Positions 1-8,386 of a stretch of 64,000 nucleotides of DNA are shown in pieces. The notes under the pieces were generated by a model that saw only the letters and a program-made list of their open reading frames with translations, did no database searches and was not told the DNA's origin. Numbering within the stretch: position 1 is the stretch's first letter; every line of letters starts with the position of its first letter. Both the position numbers and the translations under genes were made by a program. This DNA is from Pseudoruegeria sp. SK021 (GTDB taxonomy: Bacteria; Pseudomonadota; Alphaproteobacteria; Rhodobacterales; Rhodobacteraceae), in contig NZ_MTBG01000005.1 in NCBI RefSeq assembly GCF_002119405.1, forward strand, positions 83,720 through 147,719, given 5' to 3'.

Positions 1-63
1 TTCTTGATCATTGCACGGTTTTCCGGCAAGGGAATGTTACCAATAGACACCGAATTATGTAGC

Positions 64-140
64 AAAAAACGACCCGCCCCTTGGCAACAAATGGCCAGAT
101 GTCCGAAACTGGACGGCCAGAGCAGCGGGGCGGGTCGTTT
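64..140 (-). terminator. Rho-independent terminator with a large branched loop
   Basis: A perfect 14-bp inverted repeat pairs 67-80 with 127-140. The 46-nt loop contains a second nested stem (92-96 with 115-119, then 101-104 with 111-114). Read on the minus strand, the stem is followed directly by six T residues (69-64), the layout of an intrinsic terminator for the minus-strand hydrolase gene that stops at 220. The rest of 1-219 shows no gene. Confidence 0.75.
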
Positions 141-219
141 ACATTCGGCGATCCGCGCGACATCCTAGAGGCGTTGTCGGGCGGATCGCCCCGCAAGAGT
201 GCGGCGGCGGATAGGTGCG

Positions 220-1596
220 TTAGGCGCGGCGGCGGCGCATGACGCCCAGACCTCCCACAGCCATGCCCAGCAGCCAAAGTGAGGCGGGCAGGGGAACCGG
301 TGCTGGCGCGGCCGACAGGACCTCGTAACGCAGGCCATTCGCCGTTCCTTGCTGGAACCCGGTCCAATAGGTGTGGTCGTCGTTGAACGACCCGTCTGGG
401 TTCTTCGACCAGACACCATCGCTGCCGATGCCCAGCAAATCAAGGTAAGCTTGCTTGCTGTTGTCGCCCTTCAACTCGGCGTCCAACCATGCCGTCGCGA
501 AATGTTGCCCGACGTTGTTCATGAATACCGTATCCCACACAGCGTCGGTGTAATGACCCGATACGCCCGCCGTATAGCTTTCCAGCGGTGCAGGGATCGG
601 CGCAACAGTGTTGTGGCCGCCGCCGTCAAAGGTCAGCAAGGCGCGGTCGACGCTTGTGGCCCCTTCCCAGATCGCACGCACGCCATTCTCATAGCCGGAC
701 GTGCGGTCGGCAGAGCCGGCCATGAACAGCATGGGAATGTCGATCCCGGCCAAGCCGTCGGCGTCCCAGAACCCCGCGTTCATGCCCCAAGGTCCGATGG
801 CGATGGCCGTCTTGATGCGCTCGTCGGGAAGGGCGTTGTGGGTGTCGCTTCCCTGCTGATGGATCGCCAGCGTATCATGCGGCGCATAAGCGGTGGACGC
901 CTCAGTCACGCCGCCACCTGCGGTCACGATCGTGCCATAGCCGCCCATGGAATAGCCGATCAGGCCGGTGTTGTTGGTGTCGATCATCCCGGCAACGCCG
1001 GAGGTATGGTCACTGTTGAGCCGGGCCATCTCATCCAGAACAAACAGTTGATCCAGCGACCGGTTGACCAAGGTCGAGGCGAAGTTGCCTTGGGTCCGGT
1101 AGGTGGAATCGGTATGGTCGATTGAGGCAACCACATAACCCTTAGAGGCAAGGTTTTCTGCCAAGTGGGACATTAAGAACCGGTTGCCGGGATATCCGTG
1201 GCTCAACAGAACAAGCGGCAGCGGCGCCGAGGTCTCGGCGGCAGCGGCATCGCGCATCGCCCGGCCCTCTAGGGTGACCTCGGTGATGCCATCGCGCAGG
1301 TACGCGTTGAACGACGTGTCGCCTGTCGCGCCTTCGGCCGCAGGATACCACATTTCCACCGCTAAGGACCGATCATAGGTCGGATAGTCGTCCGGTTTCG
1401 GCGCTGACGGATCAATGGCCAGCATGTCGATCTGATCTTTATTCACGAACTCGAAAGTGCGTACCCCCACCGGCATGCCACCATAGGCCGCCAACTCGGG
1501 TGCATCAGCCGACTGCCCGTCAATTCTGTTTTGGGCCGCAAGGGGTGTTGCGGCCGCCGCTGCAATCAAAATGGTTGAAAAGACGACGTGATTCAT
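220..1596 (-). CDS. Secreted alpha/beta hydrolase with VPLPA-CTERM sorting tail
   Basis: Predicted 458-residue exported hydrolase. It opens with a signal peptide (MNHVVFSTILIAAAAATPLAAQ). The middle has the dienelactone-hydrolase / PAF-acetylhydrolase-like pattern: an LSHGYPG oxyanion segment, the nucleophile elbow GYSMGGYG and a late GGGHNTV histidine. The C-terminus ends in VPLPASLWLLG, a hydrophobic stretch and MRRRRA, the tripartite VPLPA-CTERM signal read by an exosortase, which is not in this window. ATG at 1596 is preferred over a TTG one codon upstream because GGAG lies 8 nt before it. The substrate is unknown; an ester or lipid is likely from the fold. It shares strand and tail type with the next gene upstream. 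Confidence 0.82.
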   Translation of the reverse strand: MNHVVFSTILIAAAAATPLAAQNRIDGQSADAPELAAYGGMPVGVRTFEFVNKDQIDMLAIDPSAPKPDDYPTYDRSLAVEMWYPAAEGATGDTSFNAYLRDGITEVTLEGRAMRDAAAAETSAPLPLVLLSHGYPGNRFLMSHLAENLASKGYVVASIDHTDSTYRTQGNFASTLVNRSLDQLFVLDEMARLNSDHTSGVAGMIDTNNTGLIGYSMGGYGTIVTAGGGVTEASTAYAPHDTLAIHQQGSDTHNALPDERIKTAIAIGPWGMNAGFWDADGLAGIDIPMLFMAGSADRTSGYENGVRAIWEGATSVDRALLTFDGGGHNTVAPIPAPLESYTAGVSGHYTDAVWDTVFMNNVGQHFATAWLDAELKGDNSKQAYLDLLGIGSDGVWSKNPDGSFNDDHTYWTGFQQGTANGLRYEVLSAAPAPVPLPASLWLLGMAVGGLGVMRRRRA

Positions 1597-1663
1597 CAAA
1601 AATGCTCCATAATCGTGGGGGAGGGCTCATTATGGCCCGGAGGCATAGGTCTGTCGGACGAGG

Positions 1664-1710
1664 CCGCCCAGCGGTGCATGCCGCTCCGCTGGGCGGAGCG
1701 GCATGCACCG
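1664..1710. other. Two overlapping, mutually exclusive perfect inverted repeats
   Basis: Repeat A pairs 1664-1674 with 1686-1696 (11 bp, 11-nt loop). Repeat B pairs 1672-1689 with 1693-1710 (18 bp, 3-nt loop). They share bases, so only one can form in a transcript. They lie between the stop of the GDPD gene (1843) and the start of the hydrolase gene (1596). No T tract follows on either strand, so a simple intrinsic terminator is not indicated. An attenuator-like switch, an RNA-processing site or a palindromic repeat element are all possible. Confidence 0.7.
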
Positions 1711-1842
1711 ATAACGGCGATCGTTACGGCGAGCCTTCTGCGCTTTTAACATTGCGTCAAGCGCGGAAGCCAAGACGCGGGACGGTGAAATTGGGTGTTG
1801 GGGGCACCATCCAGTTGCTCCCAACGGTTCCTGCTCAGATGA

Positions 1843-2910
1843 TCAGGCGGCTTTGCGGCGGCGCACCATGACGAGACCACCCAAACCGGCCATCAGCAAC
1901 GGCAGAGCTGCCGGAAGCGGCACGGGGGCAGGGGCATTTGCGTCGACAACAAGGCGACCAAAATCGGTATAGTCGGTAAAGAACCCGTCCAGCCCCCAGT
2001 CGAGCATCGGCTGGATCATATCGAACGCGGCCGCTTCGCTCAGCGGGCGGAACGTATAGGCGTGTACAATCAGACCCAGATCATGGGCGGCGGTGATGAA
2101 AGCTTCAGTAATGCCGCCAGAGCTGACACCGACGCCATCAGCGACGCCCGCAATATCGGTCAGGGTGTTGAAGCCGTCCGACCCATAGACGCCATACTCA
2201 CCGTCGACCGTGTACACAGAGCCCAGTTGTGCGAAGCTTGCGCTTACGCCCTGTTCGTCACTTGCTTCGGCCATCTCGATGATGGAGTTGAACACGAAGG
2301 ATTGCAGGATGACCTTGTCGGAGGGCTCATCATAGCCCTTGTCTTTCAGCGTGGCGACGATCGCCTGGTTCTGTGCCGAATTATAGGGCGTCTTGGATTC
2401 CGGGTAGATCCCAATCTCGGTGCCATTGGTGGTATTATATTCGGTGAGCAGGTCAAGCACTTCGCCCAGCGTCGGGACCTTGTAGGCATCGGTCATGCTG
2501 GGGGTGAAGCCCGGGTAGGTGGAATCGGGCGAGGACAGTGCGCCGGTCGGAACCACGGTCAGGGATTTAATCTCTGCCAGTGTGAAGTCAGACACTTTGT
2601 AGCCGCCGTTGCGGGCCTCAAAGATGGCGGCCACATTGGTGGTGCGGCTCAGGGTGCTGTCGTGCATTGCGACCAGCGCGCCATCGGCGGTCATCTGGAT
2701 GTCAGGCTCAATGTAGTCCGCGCCCATTTGCATCGCGAGCTCATAACCGCCCAAGGTTTCTTCGGGCAGATAGCCGCTGGCACCACGGTGGGCAACAACA
2801 ACCGGCGCTTCGCCAGACAGCGTATTATACAGTGAAGCAGCGCCGGCCATAGGTGCGGAAAATGCAGTGGCCATCAACGTCGCTGACACCAGCGTCAATT
2901 TGGACATCAT
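1843..2910 (-). CDS. Secreted glycerophosphodiester phosphodiesterase, VPLPA-CTERM
   Basis: 355-residue GlpQ-type enzyme predicted to hydrolyse glycerophosphodiesters to glycerol-3-phosphate plus alcohol outside the cytoplasm. After a signal peptide (MMSKLTLVSATLMATAFSAP) come the family hallmarks HRGASGYLPEET, EPDIQMTADG and MHD, which hold the catalytic histidines and metal-binding acids. The end is VPLPAALPLLMAGLG followed by MVRRRKAA, a VPLPA-CTERM signal. An in-frame GTG at 2931 gives a longer form, but ATG at 2910 has AAAGGA 9 nt upstream. The tandem partner downstream carries the same tail, so both are probably processed by the same exosortase and end up at the cell surface. Confidence 0.88.
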   Translation of the reverse strand: MMSKLTLVSATLMATAFSAPMAGAASLYNTLSGEAPVVVAHRGASGYLPEETLGGYELAMQMGADYIEPDIQMTADGALVAMHDSTLSRTTNVAAIFEARNGGYKVSDFTLAEIKSLTVVPTGALSSPDSTYPGFTPSMTDAYKVPTLGEVLDLLTEYNTTNGTEIGIYPESKTPYNSAQNQAIVATLKDKGYDEPSDKVILQSFVFNSIIEMAEASDEQGVSASFAQLGSVYTVDGEYGVYGSDGFNTLTDIAGVADGVGVSSGGITEAFITAAHDLGLIVHAYTFRPLSEAAAFDMIQPMLDWGLDGFFTDYTDFGRLVVDANAPAPVPLPAALPLLMAGLGGLVMVRRRKAA

Positions 2911-3523
2911 CAGTGGAATTCCTTTAATCACTTGTCACAACTCAGAGCGGTTGGATGAAGGTGTTCCTGCCTGATGTAGTTAACGGCAGGGCGAAAATTT
3001 GGTGACATCTTGGTAACTACCGGATCATTTTTCTCAAAGATCGCAGCGTGATCGTGGGGCGGAGCCGTTGGTCTGCCGGTAAAGCGCACGCCGGGCGTGG
3101 GGGTCACACAGCCGGACATGTGGGATGGTATGGCGGCGGGGGGCTGACGTGGCCGATCTGGCCATTCTTGGTTCGACATGGAAATCGCCCTGCAAAACGT
3201 TGCGCTCGGAGAGGATCGCGGTTGGCACGACGTCTCGCCTCAGTTTCGCAATCGCAGCTACCGACGCACGGATAACCGACGACGGGGGCCGTGTGCTTTG
3301 GGGCAGTGCGGTGAACGTGGGGCGGGGCAGGGGATCATCTTGTGGCGGACTAAAAGGTCTCGGCGGCCGAGCGCCCTTGGGGCAGAAACCAAGGGCCGCC
3401 CGCTGTGGAAGACCCGGACGCCCGCGTGCTTGCCTTTACAATCATCAGCCAATGGGGAAAAAGACACCAGTTAACATAAACTCAGCCTTATTTTTGGCCA
3501 AACGAAGCGGATTGAATATCGTG
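2911..3523. other. Intergenic region between divergent GDPD and dctP genes
   Basis: About 610 bp without a convincing gene. Small frames cross it, but none has a ribosome site or family resemblance; one is simply an in-frame extension of dctP. It must hold the minus-strand promoter of the GDPD gene and the plus-strand promoter of the TRAP operon. A clear hairpin pairs 3373-3380 with 3389-3396 (8 bp, 8-nt loop). It could be a leader structure of dctP. No convincing -35/-10 pair was identified. Confidence 0.5.
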
Positions 3524-4495
3524 ATGAACCTACCTGCTTGTGCCGCAACACTTTCTCTGATCGCAGGTGCGGCCTGCGCTGACGTGACCGACGTTAAAAT
3601 CGGCTATGCTCTGGCTGAGAATTCACATTATGGCGCCGGCGCGCACGCTTGGGCAGACGCCACCGAGGCGGCAACTGATGGGCGCTATGAATTCGTCGAA
3701 TTCCCCTCGTCGGCACTTGGTGGCGAACGGGACGTTCTGGAAGGATTGCAACTGGGCACTGTCGAGGCCACCATCGTGTCCTCTGGCGTCCTGTCGAACT
3801 TCGTTCCCGAAGTCGGCGTGTTCGACGTTCCGTTCCTGTTCCGTGATTTCGATCATGCCCGCGCCGTTCTGGATGGCCCGATCGGTCAAGACATGCTGGC
3901 CACGTTCGAAGATCAGGGTCTGGTCGCACTGGCTTGGGGTGAACAGGGCTTCCGCCACATCACCAACAACCGCCAAGCCATCAACACGCCCGAGGATCTT
4001 GCCGGCCTGAAACTGCGCACCATGGAAAACCCGGTGCATATCGAAGCGTTCCAGACGCTGGGTGCCGCACCGACCCCGATGGCGTGGCCCGAGGTGATCT
4101 CGGCGCTGCAACAGGGCACCATCGACGGGCAGGAAAACCCGCTGTCGGTGATCGTGTCGGCAAAGCTGAACGAAGTGCAAACCTATCTGACGCTGTCGGG
4201 GCACGTCTATGCGCCCAACATTCTGTTCGTCTCGTCGATCTTCTGGGACGGTCTCGATGACGCCGACAAGGAAGCTTTCCGCGCTGGTGCCGTCGAGGGC
4301 GGTCTGGCCATGCGCGCCTTTGTCGATGCTGCCGAAACCAACGGCGTCGAAGCGATGACCGCAGCCGGGATGCAGATCAATGCCCTGACCGCCGAGCAAA
4401 AAGACGCGATCAAGACGGCGCTGGCTCCGGCCTATGCCGATTACGCCGTGACCTTTGGCCCCGAGCTGCTGCAACAGATCGCAGACGTTCAGTAA
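3524..4495 (+). CDS. TRAP transporter solute-binding protein DctP
   Basis: 323-residue periplasmic receptor for a TRAP transporter, capturing an organic anion and delivering it to DctQM. The start MNLPACAATLSLIAGAACA is a signal peptide. The mature protein begins DVTDVKIGYAL and follows the DctP pattern, including LAGLKLRTMENPVH with the conserved arginine that contacts the substrate carboxylate, and MAWPEVISALQQGTIDGQENP. An open frame runs 133 codons further upstream (from 3125), but only the ATG at 3524 yields a sensible signal peptide and family length. It heads the operon with dctQ and dctM. The ligand cannot be read from the sequence. Confidence 0.9.
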   Translation: MNLPACAATLSLIAGAACADVTDVKIGYALAENSHYGAGAHAWADATEAATDGRYEFVEFPSSALGGERDVLEGLQLGTVEATIVSSGVLSNFVPEVGVFDVPFLFRDFDHARAVLDGPIGQDMLATFEDQGLVALAWGEQGFRHITNNRQAINTPEDLAGLKLRTMENPVHIEAFQTLGAAPTPMAWPEVISALQQGTIDGQENPLSVIVSAKLNEVQTYLTLSGHVYAPNILFVSSIFWDGLDDADKEAFRAGAVEGGLAMRAFVDAAETNGVEAMTAAGMQINALTAEQKDAIKTALAPAYADYAVTFGPELLQQIADVQ

Positions 4496-4516
4496 ATCGG
4501 CGCCATAGATGATCTT

Positions 4517-4541
4517 AGGGCGGCTCGCACAGGGCCGCCCT
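4517..4541 (+). terminator. Intercistronic hairpin between dctP and dctQ
   Basis: An 8-bp GC-rich stem (4517-4524 with 4534-4541, loop of 9) ends in a short T run, just after the dctP stop. Its place inside the operon suggests partial termination or protection of the dctP message, giving more binding protein than permease. Confidence 0.65.
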
Positions 4542-4569
4542 TTGCCGTGATCGCGCGCACCGGAGAGAG

Positions 4570-5088
4570 ATGATGATCCTCGAAAAACTGTTTCTTGCCC
4601 TGAACCGCTGGGCCGTCATTGGCACGCTAGCGGCGATGTCGTGTATCATCTTCGCCAATGTGATGCTGCGCTACCTGACCAATAATTCGATCATCTGGGC
4701 CGAGGAAGTGTCGCGCTATTTGATGATCTACATGACCTTTCTGGGGGCGGGCCTTGCCTTGCGTGAGGGGCTTCTGGTGGCGATCAGTCAGGTGCACAGC
4801 CGCTTCGCCCCCAAGCTGAGGTTCATGCTGCGTCTAACAATTCTGACGGTGCTGATCGTCTTTTTCGGCTGGATGATCCTTGCCGGTGAAACCTATGTCA
4901 CGCGGATGGGGCGGCAACTGACCCCGGCCACCCGCATTTCCTTTGCCTATATTTATCAGGCGATGCCGATTGGCTTTGGGTTGCTGCTGATTCACACCTT
5001 GCTGATCGCGCGGCGCTTTCTGACCGAAGGCCGCTTCGACGCCAACCTGCCCGACGCCCATGGCGGCGTTAGCGGCGCCAGCGGATAA
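4570..5088 (+). CDS. TRAP transporter small permease DctQ
   Basis: 172-residue membrane protein with the four hydrophobic segments expected of DctQ and the family signature IIWAEEVSRYLMIYMTFLGAGLALREG. It pairs with the large DctM subunit in the inner membrane to drive sodium- or proton-coupled uptake of the DctP ligand. The ATG at 4570 follows a GGAGAGAG ribosome site; a second ATG sits directly after it. It is separated from dctP by the intercistronic hairpin and stops 10 nt before the dctM start. Confidence 0.9.
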   Translation: MMILEKLFLALNRWAVIGTLAAMSCIIFANVMLRYLTNNSIIWAEEVSRYLMIYMTFLGAGLALREGLLVAISQVHSRFAPKLRFMLRLTILTVLIVFFGWMILAGETYVTRMGRQLTPATRISFAYIYQAMPIGFGLLLIHTLLIARRFLTEGRFDANLPDAHGGVSGASG

Positions 5089-5098
5089 CGAGACCCCG

Positions 5099-6382
5099 AT
5101 GACCCTGACCCTTGTTCTGCTGTTCACGATCTTCCTGATCGTCGGATTTCCCGTCGTCTTCGCACTGGCGATTTCCGCCTTCGGTGCCGTACTGATCGAA
5201 GGTCGGTATCCGGTGATCGTGGTGGTGAAAGAGATGTTCACCGGATTGGACAGCTTTCCCCTGATGGCGGTGCCGTTCTTCGTTTTGGCGGCTGAGTTGA
5301 TGACGGGCGGGGCGATGACCACGGTCCTATTGCGGTTTGCCGCCCAGTTCTTCGGACGGGCCCGGGGCGGGCTTGGTTATGCCAATGTGCTGTCGTCGAC
5401 CTTGTTCGCCGGCATTTCCGGCTCGGCGTTGGCTGATGCTGCCGGTCCCGGCGCGATGATGATGAAGATGATGGAGAAAGAGGGGTACCCCAGATCCTAT
5501 GCGGCTGCCCTGACCGCGTCGGCCGCGGTGGTCGGGCCGATCGTGCCGCCGTCGATCACCATGATCATCTATGCCATGCAGGACGAACGGGTGTCGGTTG
5601 GCGGGCTGTTCATGGCGGGCATTCTGCCGGGCATCCTAATTGCGTTTGTCATGGCCGGGATCAACTTTATCCAAAGCTCGCGCCACGGCTATCGTTCGCA
5701 GTCGCCGGTGCCGCCATTGCGGGTGATCCTGCGCAACACGTGGCAGGCTTTGCCCGCGCTGTTTCTGATCGTCTTCGTGATCGGCGGCATCCGGGGCGGT
5801 ATCTTCACCCCAACCGAAGCGTCCGTGGTGGCGGTGTTCTATGCCTTGCTTTGCGGGATGTTTGTCTACCGGTCCCTTAAACTGTCGGCATTGCCGGGGA
5901 TCCTTTTGACCGCCGGCCTGACATCAAGCGCAATCCTGATGATCCTTGCGGCGGCGCGGGCCTTTGCGTGGGTTTTGATCATTGAGCGTATTCCCCAAGA
6001 CGCAGCGCAGTATATCATCGACTTGAATCTGTCGCCGGTGGTGTTCCTGCTGGTCGTGAACGTGGCGCTGCTGATCTTCGGCTGTTTCATGGACCCGCTG
6101 CCCGGCGTCATGATTATCGTGCCGATCTTGGCACCGATTGCTTTTTCCATGGGGATCGATCCGACCCATTTTGCCATTGTGGTGATCGTCAACCTGACCA
6201 TGGGGTTGGTCACGCCCCCGGTCGGCAGCTTGTTATTTGTGATTTCCTCGGTCGGGCGGATCCCGGTGCCTGAGATCCTGAAGCAGATGCCGATCTTTTT
6301 GGTCGGCAACATGGTGCTGCTGATGATCCTGAGCTTCGTTCCGGCGATCTCGACCTGGTTGCCGCGCGTCTCCGGCTTCTGA
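5099..6382 (+). CDS. TRAP transporter large permease DctM
   Basis: 427-residue polytopic protein, the transport channel of the TRAP system, at the usual length for DctM. It shows the family features PLMAVPFFVLAAELMTGG, GISGSALADAAGPGAMMMKMM, VGPIVPPSITMIIYAM and a late GLVTPPVGSLLFVISS. ATG at 5099 follows the dctQ stop by 10 nt and is preferred over the longer frame beginning at 5060, which would overlap dctQ. The dctPQM order with no adjacent regulator leaves the substrate open; a C4-dicarboxylate or similar acid is typical of the family. Confidence 0.92.
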   Translation: MTLTLVLLFTIFLIVGFPVVFALAISAFGAVLIEGRYPVIVVVKEMFTGLDSFPLMAVPFFVLAAELMTGGAMTTVLLRFAAQFFGRARGGLGYANVLSSTLFAGISGSALADAAGPGAMMMKMMEKEGYPRSYAAALTASAAVVGPIVPPSITMIIYAMQDERVSVGGLFMAGILPGILIAFVMAGINFIQSSRHGYRSQSPVPPLRVILRNTWQALPALFLIVFVIGGIRGGIFTPTEASVVAVFYALLCGMFVYRSLKLSALPGILLTAGLTSSAILMILAAARAFAWVLIIERIPQDAAQYIIDLNLSPVVFLLVVNVALLIFGCFMDPLPGVMIIVPILAPIAFSMGIDPTHFAIVVIVNLTMGLVTPPVGSLLFVISSVGRIPVPEILKQMPIFLVGNMVLLMILSFVPAISTWLPRVSGF

Positions 6383-6499
6383 GCCTTCAGGCACAGGACT
6401 GGGGGCGCCCGTTGCGCCCGAGCAGGTCATGACGGGGGAGTTGATTAAGCTATTCATTGGACGGTGGCGATCCACATTGGTATGCCCATTGCGGTCGAT

Positions 6500-6522
6500 C
6501 AGCCCCTAATGAGGCGGGGCTG
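6500..6522 (-). terminator. Possible terminator of the MipA-like gene
   Basis: A 7-bp stem (6500-6506 with 6516-6522, 9-nt loop) lies directly after the minus-strand stop at 6523. There is no T tract, so this is weak. The interval 6383-6522 between the convergent dctM and mipA-like genes holds no other visible feature. Confidence 0.3.
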
Positions 6523-7308
6523 TTACCAAAGCCGCGCCAATCCTACTCCGGCATAAACTTGGTCCCGTGTCCGGACCACGCCGCTGCCTGCGGCGTCATC
6601 CAGAAGATACGAATACATAAATCCGGTGCCAATCGCCCATTTCCGGCTGACCGGTTGGACAAAAAGCGCCGTCAACCGTACGTCGCGCCAGCCCTCTCCC
6701 GCAGAGTAGACGGGCAAACCGCTGGCGGCGGCCCCGCTGGAATCGATGGAGAAATAGGTGTCCATATAATCTTCGGAGGCCCAGCTTGAGGCCAGCCCGA
6801 TCCCCATCGCGGCGTGTTCCCCCACCGGCAACCACCGCCGAACATTCACGTCGGCAACGAAGCCCTGATCGGGGCTGGTTGCGTCTTGCAAGACGCCGGC
6901 CCCAATCCGCCATCGGTTCCGCGGGTCCTCGCCGCCAGCGAACGAATACCCGACAAAGGCGCCCAACCCAATTGACATGGGGATCTCTGGAAGCGCATCT
7001 ACCGCGTCGTCTTCAACGTCTGTTCGACCAAACCGCAAAATCCCAGCGGGACCCGCCGACCAGTTTGGATCATTGATCAGGTTCACGTTGAGATAATTGG
7101 CCTGCAGGCTCACATACCGATGCCCAAAACCCCATTGCCCCGCCGGGGCCGCCGCCCAGACCTGATCATCCGAGCCAATATATTGTGGTCCTGCCCCGAC
7201 CCCGACCATCACGAAATCAGGAAAGCTGGGTAGGCTAAGCAATGGGCTTTCTGCAAATCCCGGGCTGGCCTGCAGGACTGCAACAAAAAGAAACGTTTGG
7301 GTTTTCAA
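6523..7308 (-). CDS. MipA/OmpV family outer-membrane protein
   Basis: 261 residues. A signal peptide (MKTQTFLFVAVLQASPGFA) precedes a beta-barrel-type sequence opening FPDFVMVGVGAGPQYIGSDD, the typical MipA/OmpV start. Alternating aromatic strands follow, with a terminal GVGLARLW whose last aromatic is the outer-membrane insertion signal. The start is inferred to be TTG at 7308: AAGGGA sits 7 nt upstream and only this start gives a clean signal peptide. A longer frame to 7446 adds a non-signal N-terminus. The family includes MltA-interacting and antibiotic-response proteins; the specific role here is unknown. It is a single gene divergent from the secreted SnoaL-like gene. Confidence 0.78.
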   Translation of the reverse strand: MKTQTFLFVAVLQASPGFAESPLLSLPSFPDFVMVGVGAGPQYIGSDDQVWAAAPAGQWGFGHRYVSLQANYLNVNLINDPNWSAGPAGILRFGRTDVEDDAVDALPEIPMSIGLGAFVGYSFAGGEDPRNRWRIGAGVLQDATSPDQGFVADVNVRRWLPVGEHAAMGIGLASSWASEDYMDTYFSIDSSGAAASGLPVYSAGEGWRDVRLTALFVQPVSRKWAIGTGFMYSYLLDDAAGSGVVRTRDQVYAGVGLARLW

Positions 7309-7730
7309 AAAATGTCCCTTGTCGTTCTGGCTTTGGACACTCGTCTTGAAATTGTCCGTTAGGTAAAATCTTTGGTGGCGACTGATGAACCGTCCTCGTA
7401 AGTTGCTGCATACCGCGAAAACCGCCAATGTCCAAACCCGCAGCACGATCCGGCGGCGCAGCGTCGCAGGGGGGAGTGTTGGCCATGCGTGACTGCGGTT
7501 TCAGATGCCCTTCGTGGGTCTGAACCCAGTCCGGTGATCTTGCAACGGCGCGGGCGCCGGGTCACCTTTCGGTATGTTTTTAGGTTCCAGTGCCTGTTTG
7601 TGACGCAGTGCAGAGGGATTTTACTGAATGTCGCGTCCCGCCCACATGCCAGGCTTGACCATGGCCAGTCTGTGGCGACACGATTACCGATCAGAAGTTC
7701 GGTAATCGAACGCATTGAAAAGGTGTTGTC
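7309..7730. promoter_or_regulatory. Divergent promoter region with a 10-bp inverted repeat
   Basis: 422 bp between the minus-strand MipA-like gene and the plus-strand SnoaL-like gene, without a credible gene. A perfect 10-bp inverted repeat pairs 7681-7690 with 7699-7708 across an 8-bp spacer and ends 22 nt before the ATG at 7731. A second, overlapping 5-bp dyad (7697-7701 with 7707-7711) shares its bases. This is a candidate operator or leader hairpin for the plus-strand gene. Confidence 0.55.
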
Positions 7731-8351
7731 ATGGTCAAACCCGTCTTGTCTGCAATCGTCCTCGTGGCGGCGCTGGTGCCTGCGCTGGGACGCGCCGAGG
7801 CTGTCCGGCCCAATGTGGACTTCGCCGGAGTGGTGGAACCCGTTGGCAGCAAACGGGCGGCCATGCAGGATCTGATCTTTGATCTGGCAACGGCGTGGGC
7901 CGATTGCAACGTCGAGGCCATGACATCGGCTGTCGCGGATACGGTCAAGTTTTCCTATCCGACCACGGCCTATGAAGGGAAGGCGACCATGCTGAAGGAT
8001 CTTGAAACCTTCTGCGGTCAGGCCACCGATACCAGCATCTTCTTTCCTGCCGATGCCTTCTACATCGATGTCGATAGTGGCCGGATCGCGGCTGAGTTGC
8101 AGTTTCGGACCTTTCAACGGGGCAATCGCCAAGTGGTCAACGATGTATGGGTCGCGACGATCGCAGACGACAAGATTACTGTGATCAAGGAATATTTGGA
8201 TGGTCGGGTGAAAGACCTGCAAGCGCAGGGCGTGCTGCAACTGGAAGAAAGCCCCGAGTTCCTGACACCATGGCCGCCGCGCACCGAGGCGTGGGAGGCG
8301 TGCTTCCCGATTGCCAAATCCGCGCCGATTAACACCTGTCCGCCGACCTAA
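7731..8351 (+). CDS. Secreted SnoaL/NTF2-like protein
   Basis: 206 residues with a signal peptide (MVKPVLSAIVLVAALVPALGRA). An NTF2-like segment of about 110 residues follows: an alpha-helical start (LIFDLATAWADCNVEAMTSA), VADTVKFSYPTTAYEGKATM and beta strands ending in VVNDVWVATIADDKITVIKEYLDG. The family includes polyketide cyclases, isomerases and non-enzymatic binding proteins, so no reaction can be assigned. Two cysteines near the C-terminus (ACFPIAK and NTCPPT) could form a disulfide in the periplasm. Translation is supported by AAAAGGTG upstream of the ATG. It is monocistronic and converges on folD1 with only 10 bp between stops. Confidence 0.65.
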   Translation: MVKPVLSAIVLVAALVPALGRAEAVRPNVDFAGVVEPVGSKRAAMQDLIFDLATAWADCNVEAMTSAVADTVKFSYPTTAYEGKATMLKDLETFCGQATDTSIFFPADAFYIDVDSGRIAAELQFRTFQRGNRQVVNDVWVATIADDKITVIKEYLDGRVKDLQAQGVLQLEESPEFLTPWPPRTEAWEACFPIAKSAPINTCPPT

Positions 8352-8359
8352 GCGCGACC

Positions 8360-8386
8360 GGTCACGGCTGTTCCATGGCCGTGACC
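8360..8386. terminator. Bidirectional terminator-like hairpin between convergent genes
   Basis: A 9-bp perfect stem (8360-8368 with 8378-8386, 9-nt loop) spans the junction of the SnoaL-like gene and folD1 and overlaps the last codons of folD1. No long T run is present on either strand. Confidence 0.5.

Noticed and set aside
2062..2835. 257-codon plus-strand open frame
   Set aside because: It is antisense to the well-supported GDPD gene, with low-complexity Gly/Arg/His composition typical of high-GC shadow frames.
3125..3523. 133-codon in-frame extension upstream of dctP
   Set aside because: It has no family resemblance and would bury the signal peptide; ATG 3524 gives the normal DctP length.
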